Origin: Thalassomonas haliotis
GTDB taxonomy: Bacteria > Pseudomonadota > Gammaproteobacteria > Enterobacterales > Alteromonadaceae
Direction of reading: 5' to 3'
DNA length: 64,000 bases
NCBI RefSeq assembly: GCF_028657945.1
Contig: NZ_CP059693.1
Coordinates: forward strand, 1,240,001-1,304,000
Of this stretch, positions 19,346 to 28,094 are shown piece after piece; position 1 is the stretch's first letter, and each line of letters begins with the position of its first letter. A program made the translations under genes and the position numbers. The notes under the pieces are model-generated. The model was not told the DNA's origin and ran no database searches. It saw only the letters and a list, made by a program, of their open reading frames with translations.

Positions 19346-20686
19346 TTAGATATCATCTGCAAGGCAGTCCTTTTGTGAAGATAAAATACCGACGGTACGG
19401 TTGGCTTTTACCAGGTAAGTCTTCGCAACCCGCTGGATATCCTCAGCCGTTACCTGGTTATACTCTTGCGGCGCAGAAAACAGCTTGCGGTAATCCCCGA
19501 AATAAAGCTCATAACTTCCTATGCTGTCAGACTTACCGTCTATGGTGGACATAGTGCGGTAGAAGTCCACCAGCTTGCGGTTTTTGACCTTCTGCAATTC
19601 CCGGTTATTTATCCCGTGGCGTATGATGTCGTTGACCTCTTTGATCATGGCTTTTTCCAAGGTTGCCACGTCAATATCTTTGGCGGCGACACCGTAAAGG
19701 TAGAATAAATTGGCATCCAGGCTTTTGGGAAAATAGGTGAATACATCGCTGGCGAATTGCTGTTCGTTAACCAGGGCATGGTATAAACGTGAGCTTTTGC
19801 CGGTAGCAAGAATATCGCTAAGAATATCTAAGGCATAAAAATCCCGGTGCCTGCTGTTTGGGACATGGTAGGCCAGCATGATGTTGTCTGTGGTGACCGA
19901 GGCCTTTTCGGCATAAACCCGCCGCTCTCCCGTTTGTTTTGGCTCTGTGGTATGAATTTCTTTCGGGGCCGGTTGCGCAGGGATCGCGGCAAAATATTTC
20001 TTGGCCAGGGCTTTGACTTCATTGACGTCAACATCGCCGGAAATAACCACGACGGCATTATTCGGGGCATAATAGGTTTTATAGTATTGTTTCAGATCGG
20101 CTATGCTCCAGTTTTCAATGTCTGATGCATGGCCGATAACCGGCCAGCTATAAGGATGCGCCCGAAAGGCAGCGCCTTTGACCTCTTGCCACAGGGTGTC
20201 AAAATTGGAATTTTCCAGCCCTGTGGTGCGCTCTGAACTCACCACGGAGCGCTCACTTTCGACCATGGCCTGATCAATGGCGAGATCCGCGATACGGTCG
20301 GCTTCCAGGGCAAATATAGTTTCCATCGCCTGGGTCGGGAACCAGTTGCTATACACAGTTAAATTTTCCGTGGTATATGCATTGTTGCTGCCGCCGGCGG
20401 CTTCCATGGTGCGGTCAAACATTTTCGGACCATATTTTTTGGCGCCATTGAACATCATATGCTCAAAAAAGTGCGATAAGCCGGTAATGCCCGGATATTC
20501 GTTACGTGAGCCCACTCTCCAAAACAGGTACATATTGGCATTGGGAATAGAATTATCTGGCAACACCATGATCTTCATGCCATTTTTCAGGGTGAATGTT
20601 TTTATATCTTCTGCGGTTGTTGCCGCCTGCGTACCAGATGTAAGCAGGGTTATGGTCAACAGGATCCCTTTTAAAAACGGCTTCAT
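19346..20686 (-). CDS. M16 family zinc metallopeptidase, catalytic subunit
   Basis: 446 residues with a signal peptide (cleavage after TQA near residue 21). The inverted zinc motif is intact: His72, Glu75 and His76 in SHFFEHMMFNG, with the distal Glu in ESERSVVSSE (about 145). The C-terminal half is the second M16 repeat. It begins after an AAGGAG ribosome-binding site and leads a two-gene operon with the zinc-less partner. Likely role is degradation of periplasmic peptides; the substrate cannot be told. The acidic end CLADDI carries a lone Cys. Confidence 0.9.
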   Translation of the reverse strand: MKPFLKGILLTITLLTSGTQAATTAEDIKTFTLKNGMKIMVLPDNSIPNANMYLFWRVGSRNEYPGITGLSHFFEHMMFNGAKKYGPKMFDRTMEAAGGSNNAYTTENLTVYSNWFPTQAMETIFALEADRIADLAIDQAMVESERSVVSSERTTGLENSNFDTLWQEVKGAAFRAHPYSWPVIGHASDIENWSIADLKQYYKTYYAPNNAVVVISGDVDVNEVKALAKKYFAAIPAQPAPKEIHTTEPKQTGERRVYAEKASVTTDNIMLAYHVPNSRHRDFYALDILSDILATGKSSRLYHALVNEQQFASDVFTYFPKSLDANLFYLYGVAAKDIDVATLEKAMIKEVNDIIRHGINNRELQKVKNRKLVDFYRTMSTIDGKSDSIGSYELYFGDYRKLFSAPQEYNQVTAEDIQRVAKTYLVKANRTVGILSSQKDCLADDI

Positions 20687-20867
20687 GCCCGACTCCTTGG
20701 TGGTTAACTTGTGTGATGGATTAAAAACGGCAAATTTTGCTTAGCACAGTCATGAGCCGGCAAGGGATAAGGCGTTTGGGGTAATTGTAAACCTTAACCT
20801 TGGGCATTGTAAAAAAATTGTAATGTCTTGGTTTTTAATAGGCTTTTTTATTGGCAAGATATGCCGC

Positions 20868-23800
20868 TTAATCCGGGTTAGCGCCAGGCGGCAGAGCTGT
20901 CTGTAGCGGTTTGAGTGGCCTGCTGTTTTTACCCAACTGTAATAAACTGGGTAAAAACAGCAGGGTAAACAGGGTGCTGATGCTCATGCCGCCGACGATA
21001 ACGGCGGCAATACCGCGATAGAGCTCAGCACCGGCGCCGGGGATCAGCAATAGCGGCAACATGCCGCAAATACTGGTTAGGGTACTCATTAATATCGGGC
21101 GCAGTCTCAAGCGTACCGCCTGTTCCACCGCCCGGTGACGGCTCAGGCCCTCTTCTTCGCCGCTGCGGGTTTGATAGACCAGTAAAATGGCATTATTGAC
21201 CACCAGGCCGAGCAAGATCACAAAACCTATCATGGTCAATAAGTCCAGCGGCTGGAAGATCACTAAGTTGGTTAGCTGTAACAAGCCCAGGCCGCCGACG
21301 GTGGCCAGTGGTATGGTCAGCACCACAAGTAAGCTGTCCTTGAAAGATTTAAATAATGCGGACATTAATAAATAAAGAATGACGAGTGCCAGGACAAAAC
21401 TCTGGCTCATATTCGCCAGGGCTTCGGTGAGGGCTTCGGCGCTGCCGCGAAAAGCAATCGCGCCATTGTCGGTAAGGCGGGTCAGTATTGCCGGCTCTGC
21501 CTGGCTTTTAAGTCTGGCAATGGCTTCTTCCAGGCTTAAATCGGCCGGTGGCGTGACTTGCAAGGTAATGGTACGCTTTCGGTTGATGCGCCGGATAGAG
21601 CTTGGCCCGGCGGTACGCTTGAGTTCAACCAGTTCCCCCACGGGTTGTATGCCCGCTTGTGGCGTGAATAAAGGCAGTGCGGCCAACTCTTCCGGCGTTT
21701 GCCATTGCTGTGAGCGTAAAAATACATTTAAGCGCTTTTGGCCGTTAAAAAAGTCTCCGACATACAGGCCGGTGCCCAGGGCGCGTGAAATCGCCGATAC
21801 CTGTTGGCGGGTCCAACCGGCTTCTGCCACTCTGCGCTCATCGGGGAGCAGGCGAAGTTCCGGCTCTGCCAGGGTTAAACCCGGCACCGGCCTGATTTGC
21901 GCCCCGGGCAAGATTTCATTGATAACGCCGTAACCGATACGCGCCGCCAGCAATAACTCATCCACCTGGTTGCCCTGAATATCTATGTCTATACGCCGCC
22001 CTCCGCCGAGGTTGCGGAATAATTGGCTTTGTGTGGCAAACGCCATGGTATCGGGAAAACCGGCGAGCAATTCACTGTTGACGATTTGCACAACTTTTTG
22101 GATGTCATCGGCATTTTCACCGCGTCCACCCATAAAGCCAAAGCTGCCGAAGAACCCCATCCAGCTATGGGCAATTTTCGGTTGTTTTTCTCCTTTGAGA
22201 TAAGGCATCAGCCTCTGGTTTATCTTATCACTGAGCTCAATACGGGCCGCCGGATAACTCAGGCCCGGCGGCGGCATAATAAAGGCCTGGAACTGGTTTT
22301 GGTTGCCTTTGGGCAGGTAATCGACTTTAGGGAATATCAGGTAGCTGCCGGCGATAGAAAAAAACAATAACCCCAAGATCCAGGCATAACGCCTGGCCGG
22401 GGTGGCGGTGAGCAGCATCACGGTTTGAGTGATACGATGCCACCAGTGGCTATGGGGATCGACTGTTGATACCCGGGTCAGTAACTTGCGCGCGGCGGTG
22501 GGTAAAACCGTGACGGCAATCACCAGGGAGGCAAAGATGGCTACCGCTATGGTAATGGCCAGATCGGCAAATAGCTGGCCCGAGACTTCTTCGAGAAAGG
22601 CGATGGGCAGAAAAATGGCTATTGTGGTGATGGTGGAGGCAAGCAAGGCTCCCCAAACCTGGCTGGCCCCCTGCAATGAGGCCTTCTCCGGCGGCAGTCC
22701 CTGCTCCCGTAAACGCACGATATTTTCCAGTACTACGATGGCGGCATCCAGGACCATGCCGACGGCAAAAGCCAGCCCCGCCATGGAAATGATATTCAGG
22801 CTGCGGCCGCTGGCAAACATAACGATAACCGTGATGATGATGGAGATGGGAATGGCGACGGCGACAATCAAGGTGGCGCGAAACTTACGTAAAAACCACC
22901 ACAGGACACTGATGGCGAGCAGGATCCCCAGCAGCAGGTTGTTCTGGACCAGGGTCATGGAGCGGCCGATATAGACAGTTTCATCATACATCTGGATGAG
23001 TTCCAGGCCTTCGCGTTTCAGCGGCCCCTGGTTGAGTTCAGTTAATGCCGCTTTAAGGCCATGCATGACCTGGATAACGTTCACCCCTTGTTCGGCCTGG
23101 GCATTCATGGCTATCGCCGGTTCGCCGTCCAGGGTTAATATCCCGGTTCTGTCGGCGAAAGTCATCTCAACCCGGGCGACATCCCTGAGCAATATCGGCC
23201 GGCCGTCGCGCCACTCCAGCACCATTTCTTCGAGCTGTTTGATACCATATTTTCCTGAAAATCTCAGGGTGTATTTTCGCCTGCCGATGTCATTAAAACC
23301 GCCTGAGCTGTCGGTATTGCCGGCTAATTTCACGGCCAGATCAGGTATGTTTAATCCTAAAGCCGCTGTTTTATAGGGATTGAAGGAAACTCTTAATTCG
23401 CTGGACAGACCGCCGAAGGCATTGGTTTGCGAGATGCCTGCAACCCGTTCCAGCCGGCTTTGTATCACTTCTTCGACATAATCCTGGTAAAAGGCGATAT
23501 CCCGGTTATTGCCGGGCAGGGGTTTAAGGGCAAACCAGGCTATGGCGGTAAAAGTACTGCTGCCGCCGACGGCAATTACAGGTTCATCGGCATCGGGCGG
23601 ATAGCTGGGCACCTGGTTTAAGGCATTCATTACATCAATTAATGCCCGCTCCAGATTGACGCCGGTGCGGTAGCGCAAGGTGATACTGCCGTTACCCTGG
23701 CCCGAGTCTGACTCAAGGGAGAGCAGGCCTTGCAAGCCTTTTAATACATCTTCCTGGCGTTCGATGATCTCTGCTTCCATTTCTTCGGGGGCGGCGCTGC

Positions 23801-23954
23801 GCCAGTTGGTGGAAATAGTGATTTTCGGCTGGCTGATATCCGGGGTCAGCTGTACCGGTAGCTTGAACAGGCTGATGCCGCCGAATAAGGCGGCGAGCAG
23901 GATGCCGACCACGACAGCCGTGGGGTTTTTCAGGGAAAGGGCGGTTAGCTTCAT
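20868..23954 (-). CDS. RND-family inner-membrane efflux transporter
   Basis: 1028 residues, normal length for HAE1-type or related RND pumps. Twelve membrane helices in the 1+5, 1+5 arrangement and two periplasmic loops are apparent. In helix 4 the proton-relay pair reads VLDAAIVVLEN: the second Asp of the AcrB DD pair is kept and the first is Leu. The end of the second half (GLVVNNAILLVY) is typical. It is 10 bp downstream of the adaptor gene. No outer-membrane TolC-type gene is adjacent, so it must borrow one. The substrate is unknown. Confidence 0.9.
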   Translation of the reverse strand: MKLTALSLKNPTAVVVGILLAALFGGISLFKLPVQLTPDISQPKITISTNWRSAAPEEMEAEIIERQEDVLKGLQGLLSLESDSGQGNGSITLRYRTGVNLERALIDVMNALNQVPSYPPDADEPVIAVGGSSTFTAIAWFALKPLPGNNRDIAFYQDYVEEVIQSRLERVAGISQTNAFGGLSSELRVSFNPYKTAALGLNIPDLAVKLAGNTDSSGGFNDIGRRKYTLRFSGKYGIKQLEEMVLEWRDGRPILLRDVARVEMTFADRTGILTLDGEPAIAMNAQAEQGVNVIQVMHGLKAALTELNQGPLKREGLELIQMYDETVYIGRSMTLVQNNLLLGILLAISVLWWFLRKFRATLIVAVAIPISIIITVIVMFASGRSLNIISMAGLAFAVGMVLDAAIVVLENIVRLREQGLPPEKASLQGASQVWGALLASTITTIAIFLPIAFLEEVSGQLFADLAITIAVAIFASLVIAVTVLPTAARKLLTRVSTVDPHSHWWHRITQTVMLLTATPARRYAWILGLLFFSIAGSYLIFPKVDYLPKGNQNQFQAFIMPPPGLSYPAARIELSDKINQRLMPYLKGEKQPKIAHSWMGFFGSFGFMGGRGENADDIQKVVQIVNSELLAGFPDTMAFATQSQLFRNLGGGRRIDIDIQGNQVDELLLAARIGYGVINEILPGAQIRPVPGLTLAEPELRLLPDERRVAEAGWTRQQVSAISRALGTGLYVGDFFNGQKRLNVFLRSQQWQTPEELAALPLFTPQAGIQPVGELVELKRTAGPSSIRRINRKRTITLQVTPPADLSLEEAIARLKSQAEPAILTRLTDNGAIAFRGSAEALTEALANMSQSFVLALVILYLLMSALFKSFKDSLLVVLTIPLATVGGLGLLQLTNLVIFQPLDLLTMIGFVILLGLVVNNAILLVYQTRSGEEEGLSRHRAVEQAVRLRLRPILMSTLTSICGMLPLLLIPGAGAELYRGIAAVIVGGMSISTLFTLLFLPSLLQLGKNSRPLKPLQTALPPGANPD

Positions 23955-23964
23955 GGCGGTAAGC

Positions 23965-25038
23965 CTATTGTCCGGAAATTAATTCTTGGTTGTTTTTGTT
24001 AATTTTTACTGCCTGACCGGGGTTGAGGCGCTCGGCCCCGCGGATCACTATATTATCCCCTTCCCTGACATCGCCTATCACCTGCACCATGTTACCGGCC
24101 CCTATGCCGACCTTTATCGGGATTTGTTCCGCCAGGTTTTCCCCGTTGATCCTGAAGATACTGGCTCCCTCGCGCCTGAGCACCAGGGCATCCCGGGGGA
24201 CGGCAAGCACGGTCTTGCTTTCGCCGTAGGCAATGGCGACTTTTATATCCAGTCCTATCGGCCAGTCAAAGCCGGACATATCCAGGCGAACTTCCATCAA
24301 GTGTGAGCGTTGATCTGCCACGGGGATCAGGCTTTTTATCTTCGCCAGGCCTTTGCCTAACGGTGATTCAACGGCTAAGTTTTTCGCTTTTTGTAAATAA
24401 CGGTAGGCGGTGAGCGGCGCAAATACCGAAGCTTCGATATTCTCGGTTTCGACCACCCGGATAATGGCGGTGCCGTCTTTAACATATTCCCCCTGATTGC
24501 TGAGCCGTTCTACCACTAAGCCGTTAAAAGGGGCCTTTAAACGGGTAAATGCCAGGTTTTGCCGGGTCCGGGCGAGCTTGGTTTCGGCGATCGTCAGTTC
24601 ACCCCGGGCAATATCCCGCTGGGAAATATTTTCGTCGAGATCTGTGATCGCCGACAGGTTTATTTTCGCCAGGGTTTTTTTCCGTTCAACTTCTGATTGT
24701 AAAAAGATTAATTTTGCTTTGGCATTTTCTATGGCGGCAAGGTCTTGTTGCTGTTGAATGAGCAGCTGGCTGTCGTCGACTGTGGCTAGAATATCGCCTT
24801 TACGGACCCGGGTGCCGGGATGCAGCAGCGTTACCAGCCGACCGGAGACTTCGGCGGCTATTTGCGAATTGTTTGGGCTGACCAGGGTGCCCGATACCCA
24901 GGAAACCGGCGATAAAGGGGTTATTTTGGCCGGCACGACATTGACGCTGGCCGGGGGGAAACCCTGAGCAATAACTGCTACCGGCATAAGCAGCATAGCA
25001 GTCAAAGTGAGTGTGTTTAAATACGAAGTTTTTGCCAT
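23965..25038 (-). CDS. RND efflux periplasmic adaptor (membrane fusion protein)
   Basis: 357 residues with a signal peptide (about 1-24). Order of parts: barrel-sandwich/lipoyl half (AEVSGRLVTLLHPGTRVRKGD), alpha-helical hairpin coiled coil (about 90-150), second lipoyl half (RLKAPFNGLVVERLSNQGEYV), beta-barrel and membrane-proximal domain (VIRGAERLNPGQAVKI). It links the RND pump, whose gene follows after 10 bp, to an outer-membrane channel. It is the first gene of the pair and is divergent from the bacterioferritin genes. Confidence 0.9.
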   Translation of the reverse strand: MAKTSYLNTLTLTAMLLMPVAVIAQGFPPASVNVVPAKITPLSPVSWVSGTLVSPNNSQIAAEVSGRLVTLLHPGTRVRKGDILATVDDSQLLIQQQQDLAAIENAKAKLIFLQSEVERKKTLAKINLSAITDLDENISQRDIARGELTIAETKLARTRQNLAFTRLKAPFNGLVVERLSNQGEYVKDGTAIIRVVETENIEASVFAPLTAYRYLQKAKNLAVESPLGKGLAKIKSLIPVADQRSHLMEVRLDMSGFDWPIGLDIKVAIAYGESKTVLAVPRDALVLRREGASIFRINGENLAEQIPIKVGIGAGNMVQVIGDVREGDNIVIRGAERLNPGQAVKINKNNQELISGQ

Positions 25039-25404
25039 ATCTGCTTCTGTCAGCCTTATCCCATAAACTCTGAGCGTGATTTATTAGCGGTAAATTTTTG
25101 TGCCAGAGCCTTTATTGATAACACTAATCGATGTTAACAGCTGAGGTGGGCTTGTTATTCATCGAGATTGGCAGCTAAGGAAAAGTTCTTGTTGAAGAGC
25201 TGTCTGCTGCAAGCTGCTGGTTATATTAAACTTGTCTTTGCTTCTTCACCGGTTTAATTTTTACTGGCTTTATCATAATGAGACACATTCGTAAAAACTT
25301 CAAATTTAAGGCTTTTTTTCTTAATTACTTGCTGCTTCTTGCCTGAAAAATGCAGGGTTATCATCTAGGATTATTATTGACGGAAACTGAACAGGAGATA
25401 ATAA
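25039..25404. other. Divergent intergenic region between RND operon and bacterioferritin genes
   Basis: 366 bases without a recognisable gene. It holds promoters for both directions and ends in a good ribosome-binding site (AGGAGATAATA) for the first bfr. An AT-rich stretch near 25270 (TTATCATAATGAG) shows faint similarity to half of a Fur site but is not called. Confidence 0.45.
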
Positions 25405-25887
25405 ATGAAAGGTAATGATAAAGTACTTGCCAGCCTTAATGGCTTATTGCACAACGAACTGGCCGCTATCGACCAGTATTTCACCCACTCAAGAATGTAC
25501 GATGATTGGGGATTAAAAAGGTTATACCATCAGTTAGACCATGAAATGCAGGAAGAAATTACCCATGCGGATGCCTTAATCAAACGGATTTTATTTTTAG
25601 AAGGCACGCCTAACTTAAAAGATCGCCGGGATCTGCTTATCGGCAATGATGTCCCCAGTATGTTGAAAAATGATCTGGTGCTGGAAATGGAAGTGGTGGC
25701 GGCATTAAAAGCCAGTATCGAATTGTGCGAGCAGGAAAGTGACTTTCAAAGCCGGGAAATGTTGGAGAAGCTGCTTGAAGATACCGAAGAAGACCATGTT
25801 TACTGGCTGGAGAAACAGCTGGGGTTAATCGATAAAATCGGATTGCAGAATTATATTCAGTCCCAAATGTCAGGCGATAGTGAATAA
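25405..25887 (+). CDS. bfr: Bacterioferritin subunit with ferroxidase centre, haem Met absent
   Basis: 160 residues, full length for bacterioferritin. The di-iron ferroxidase ligands are all present: Glu18, Glu51, His54, Glu94, and the Glu/His pair at 128 and 131 (equivalent to 127 and 130 of E. coli Bfr). The inter-subunit haem ligand Met52 is Ile here (EEITHAD). It should oxidise and mineralise iron but not bind haem by itself. It is 9 bp upstream of a second bfr with the opposite pattern, so a mixed 24-mer is expected. Confidence 0.93.
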   Translation: MKGNDKVLASLNGLLHNELAAIDQYFTHSRMYDDWGLKRLYHQLDHEMQEEITHADALIKRILFLEGTPNLKDRRDLLIGNDVPSMLKNDLVLEMEVVAALKASIELCEQESDFQSREMLEKLLEDTEEDHVYWLEKQLGLIDKIGLQNYIQSQMSGDSE

Positions 25888-25896
25888 GGCGAAATT

Positions 25897-26370
25897 ATGA
25901 AAGGTGACAGCAAGGCGATAGCCTTATTGAATAAAGCGTTAGGTATCAAACTGGTGGCGATCAACCAATACTTTCTTCATGCCCGCATGTATAAAAACTG
26001 GGGCGTAGATGAATTAAATGAGGCGGATTACGATCAATCGATCTTAAAAATGAAACATGCCGATAAACTTATCGAGCGGATTTTATTTTTAGAAGGTTTA
26101 CCTAATTTACAGGATCTGGGGCGGTTATTTATCGGTGAAAATACCCCGGAAATGTTAAAGAGCAACCTGGAGCTGGAGCATAACTGCCGGGAAATTCTCC
26201 AGGAATTGATCCGCGAATGTGAACTGCTTAAGGATTATATCAGCCGGGATTTAGGGGAAGATATTCTTGAAGATGTTGAAGAGCAAATTGACTGGATCGA
26301 AAGTCAAGAGTACCTGATTGCCCATGCCGGCCTGGAAAATTATATACAGTCAAAAATGGGAGATGATTAA
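25897..26370 (+). CDS. bfr: Bacterioferritin subunit with haem Met, ferroxidase centre lost
   Basis: 157 residues. Met52, the axial haem ligand, is present in LKMKHADK, but the ferroxidase ligands are broken: Glu18 is Lys, Glu51 is Lys, the residue equivalent to Glu127 is Val and that to His130 is Gln; only His54 and Glu94 remain. The remaining sequence (NQYFLHARMYKNWG, IERILFLEGLPNLQDL) is close to E. coli Bfr, so this is a specialised subunit rather than a decayed gene. It would supply haem for electron transfer and iron release to the neighbouring catalytic subunit, as in two-subunit bacterioferritins of Neisseria and Pseudomonas putida. Confidence 0.93.
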   Translation: MKGDSKAIALLNKALGIKLVAINQYFLHARMYKNWGVDELNEADYDQSILKMKHADKLIERILFLEGLPNLQDLGRLFIGENTPEMLKSNLELEHNCREILQELIRECELLKDYISRDLGEDILEDVEEQIDWIESQEYLIAHAGLENYIQSKMGDD

Positions 26371-26469
26371 CGGTTTGTCTTAATCTTTAGCCAAAATCTG
26401 CTGGATAGAGCGGCCGGAATTAACGCTGTTGGTTGCCGAACATAACAACCGGGCATTTGCTTAAGCGTG

Positions 26470-26664
26470 TCAGGCGACGTCTGCCTGCGCTTCTGCTATT
26501 TGCATCAGTTTGCTATTGAGGATTTTTTTCGTACACTGGCAGCATTTTCCACACTGTGAGCCGACTTTAAGCTCAGCAGTCAGATCTTTCAGGGTATGCG
26601 CGCCATCGTCTATGGATTCTGCAATTTTACTGTCGGTTACACCGTGACAGATACATACGTACAT
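26470..26664 (-). CDS. bfd: Bacterioferritin-associated ferredoxin Bfd
   Basis: 64 residues. Four cysteines bind a [2Fe-2S] cluster: Cys4 and Cys6 (VCICHGVT) and Cys38 and Cys41 (SQCGKCC). Bfd docks on bacterioferritin haem and delivers electrons to release stored iron. It converges on the two bfr genes and has a strong Fur box about 50 bp upstream, which fits induction on iron starvation. An additional Cys42 and Cys44 follow the usual set. Confidence 0.93.
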   Translation of the reverse strand: MYVCICHGVTDSKIAESIDDGAHTLKDLTAELKVGSQCGKCCQCTKKILNSKLMQIAEAQADVA

Positions 26665-26712
26665 AAATTTTCTTTGTCAGTTCAATTCATCTTGACTACA
26701 TCATAATCTAAG

Positions 26713-26727
26713 TGAGAATGATTATCA
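26713..26727 (-). promoter_or_regulatory. Fur box upstream of bfd
   Basis: TGAGAATGATTATCA matches the 7-1-7 Fur palindrome TGATAATnATTATCA at 13 of 14 defined positions. It lies 49 bp before the bfd start. Iron-loaded Fur is expected to repress bfd. Confidence 0.75.
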
Positions 26728-26765
26728 ACTTTGTTAACTTGATTTAAGACAAAGTTTTTGTCGCT

Positions 26766-28016
26766 TTATTGCTCCCGGGTCCAGCCAACAGGAATGTTCT
26801 CTTTGACCAGCTGGGTGATACTGACATTGATGATATTATGCTCTTTTCCCACTTCCTGAGCAAATTCAGAGGGTTGATGACTTCGAGCTATGATCATCGC
26901 CTTGGGGTACTTTCCCCTGAGCCATAAGGCGGTGCGTAAATTATCTTCTGCCGAACCTGTGCCTAAAATAATCACCGGCTCTACTTTGGTTAAATCGACT
27001 TTTGTGCTGAGTTTTTGCCAGACCTCAGGGTGGGAAATATTGCCTTCGAAAACCTCGCGCCGCTCAAAATTAGACAGGTGCAGCTGTTCATCCACCACCA
27101 GTACCCGGCGGTTGGCATCGACATCTATGATGGCCAGGGTATCAATCTCCTGTTTGGCATGTTGCTGCAACTCTTCCAGTATGGTTTGCCCGAATAAGCC
27201 GAAACCGGCAAGCACCACCACATCTTTAGGTTGGGTCTGCTGAAAGTGCTGGATTAATTTATGCCTGACCAGGCCGGCGGCGGCCAGCTGATAGGAGTTA
27301 AAATTAATACATTGCTGGGCGACATGTGAGTTGGCCATAGAGCGCATAAAGCGGATGCTGGAGCAATGAATAATGATCTTTTGCGCCAACTTCGGCTCCA
27401 GTTTGAGAATTTTATTGGCGGTTTCATAACTTTGAAAGTTATCTGCCCCCAGAAGCAGCACCTTGGAGGCCTGGTTTAAGCGCAGGCGTTTGAGAAAAAA
27501 GCTATGGTTGATATCCCCTAAGATCACTTTGGCATTAAATTGCTGGCGCAGTTCATCCCGTCTCAGGGGCTCCATGGCACTGTCTATGATCAGCACAGGA
27601 ACTTTGGGGTTATGCTCGCGCAGGGCTTTGAGGTAACTGATGGTCAGATCATCCGAGCCGATAATTACCAGATGATTTTTAATACGCTTAAGCCGCCACC
27701 TGTGGGGTTCAAGGGTTTTGATCAGGGCTTCAATCAAGGTGGAGGCGGTTAAGATCGGTGCGCCGAAATAACCTATCCAGAGCAGAAAACGGCCAACGAC
27801 ATGGCCTCCCCGGGGTAAGCCGACATCCAGTCCTCCCATCACAAAAAAGCCCAGGCTGTAATAGGCCTTGGTGAGCATATCTGCATTTACTACATCCGGG
27901 CGCTCGCTTAAGGAAACCCCCAGATGTAAACCCATTAAGGGGCACAGGAAAAATAACAGTGCCGCCGGCCAGCGCCAGCCGACATTTAACGGGGGAAAAC
28001 TTGTGAAATGCTGCAA
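26766..28016 (-). CDS. Ion-channel-like protein with two TrkA-N/RCK domains
   Basis: 416 residues. The N-terminal 95 residues hold two hydrophobic helices flanking a pore-like segment (YYSLGFFVMGGLDVGLP); the canonical K+ filter TVGYG is absent and reads GGLDVG. Two Rossmann-type TrkA-N domains follow: about 108-230 (HLVIIGSDDLTISYL) and 255-400 (VVVLAGFGLFGQTIL). The first lacks the usual GxGxxG and has GSDDL; the second has GFGLFG. The layout is that of a ligand-gated channel or RCK-containing transporter subunit. Ion selectivity and ligand are unknown. It is a single gene, 79 bp before the solute-binding gene. Confidence 0.78.
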   Translation of the reverse strand: MQHFTSFPPLNVGWRWPAALLFFLCPLMGLHLGVSLSERPDVVNADMLTKAYYSLGFFVMGGLDVGLPRGGHVVGRFLLWIGYFGAPILTASTLIEALIKTLEPHRWRLKRIKNHLVIIGSDDLTISYLKALREHNPKVPVLIIDSAMEPLRRDELRQQFNAKVILGDINHSFFLKRLRLNQASKVLLLGADNFQSYETANKILKLEPKLAQKIIIHCSSIRFMRSMANSHVAQQCINFNSYQLAAAGLVRHKLIQHFQQTQPKDVVVLAGFGLFGQTILEELQQHAKQEIDTLAIIDVDANRRVLVVDEQLHLSNFERREVFEGNISHPEVWQKLSTKVDLTKVEPVIILGTGSAEDNLRTALWLRGKYPKAMIIARSHQPSEFAQEVGKEHNIINVSITQLVKENIPVGWTREQ

Positions 28017-28094
28017 AAATTAACTCCGGTAATGTTATAAACCACTTGACCCCCGCACCTTAAAAAACAGGGGGAGGGGCGCCTGCGCCTGCTG

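Noticed and set aside
20868-23954. Copper/silver CusA-type assignment for the RND pump
   Set aside because: The helix-4 DAAIV motif recalls heavy-metal pumps, but the Met copper-relay residues could not be recognised and no CusB/CusF-type partner is adjacent.
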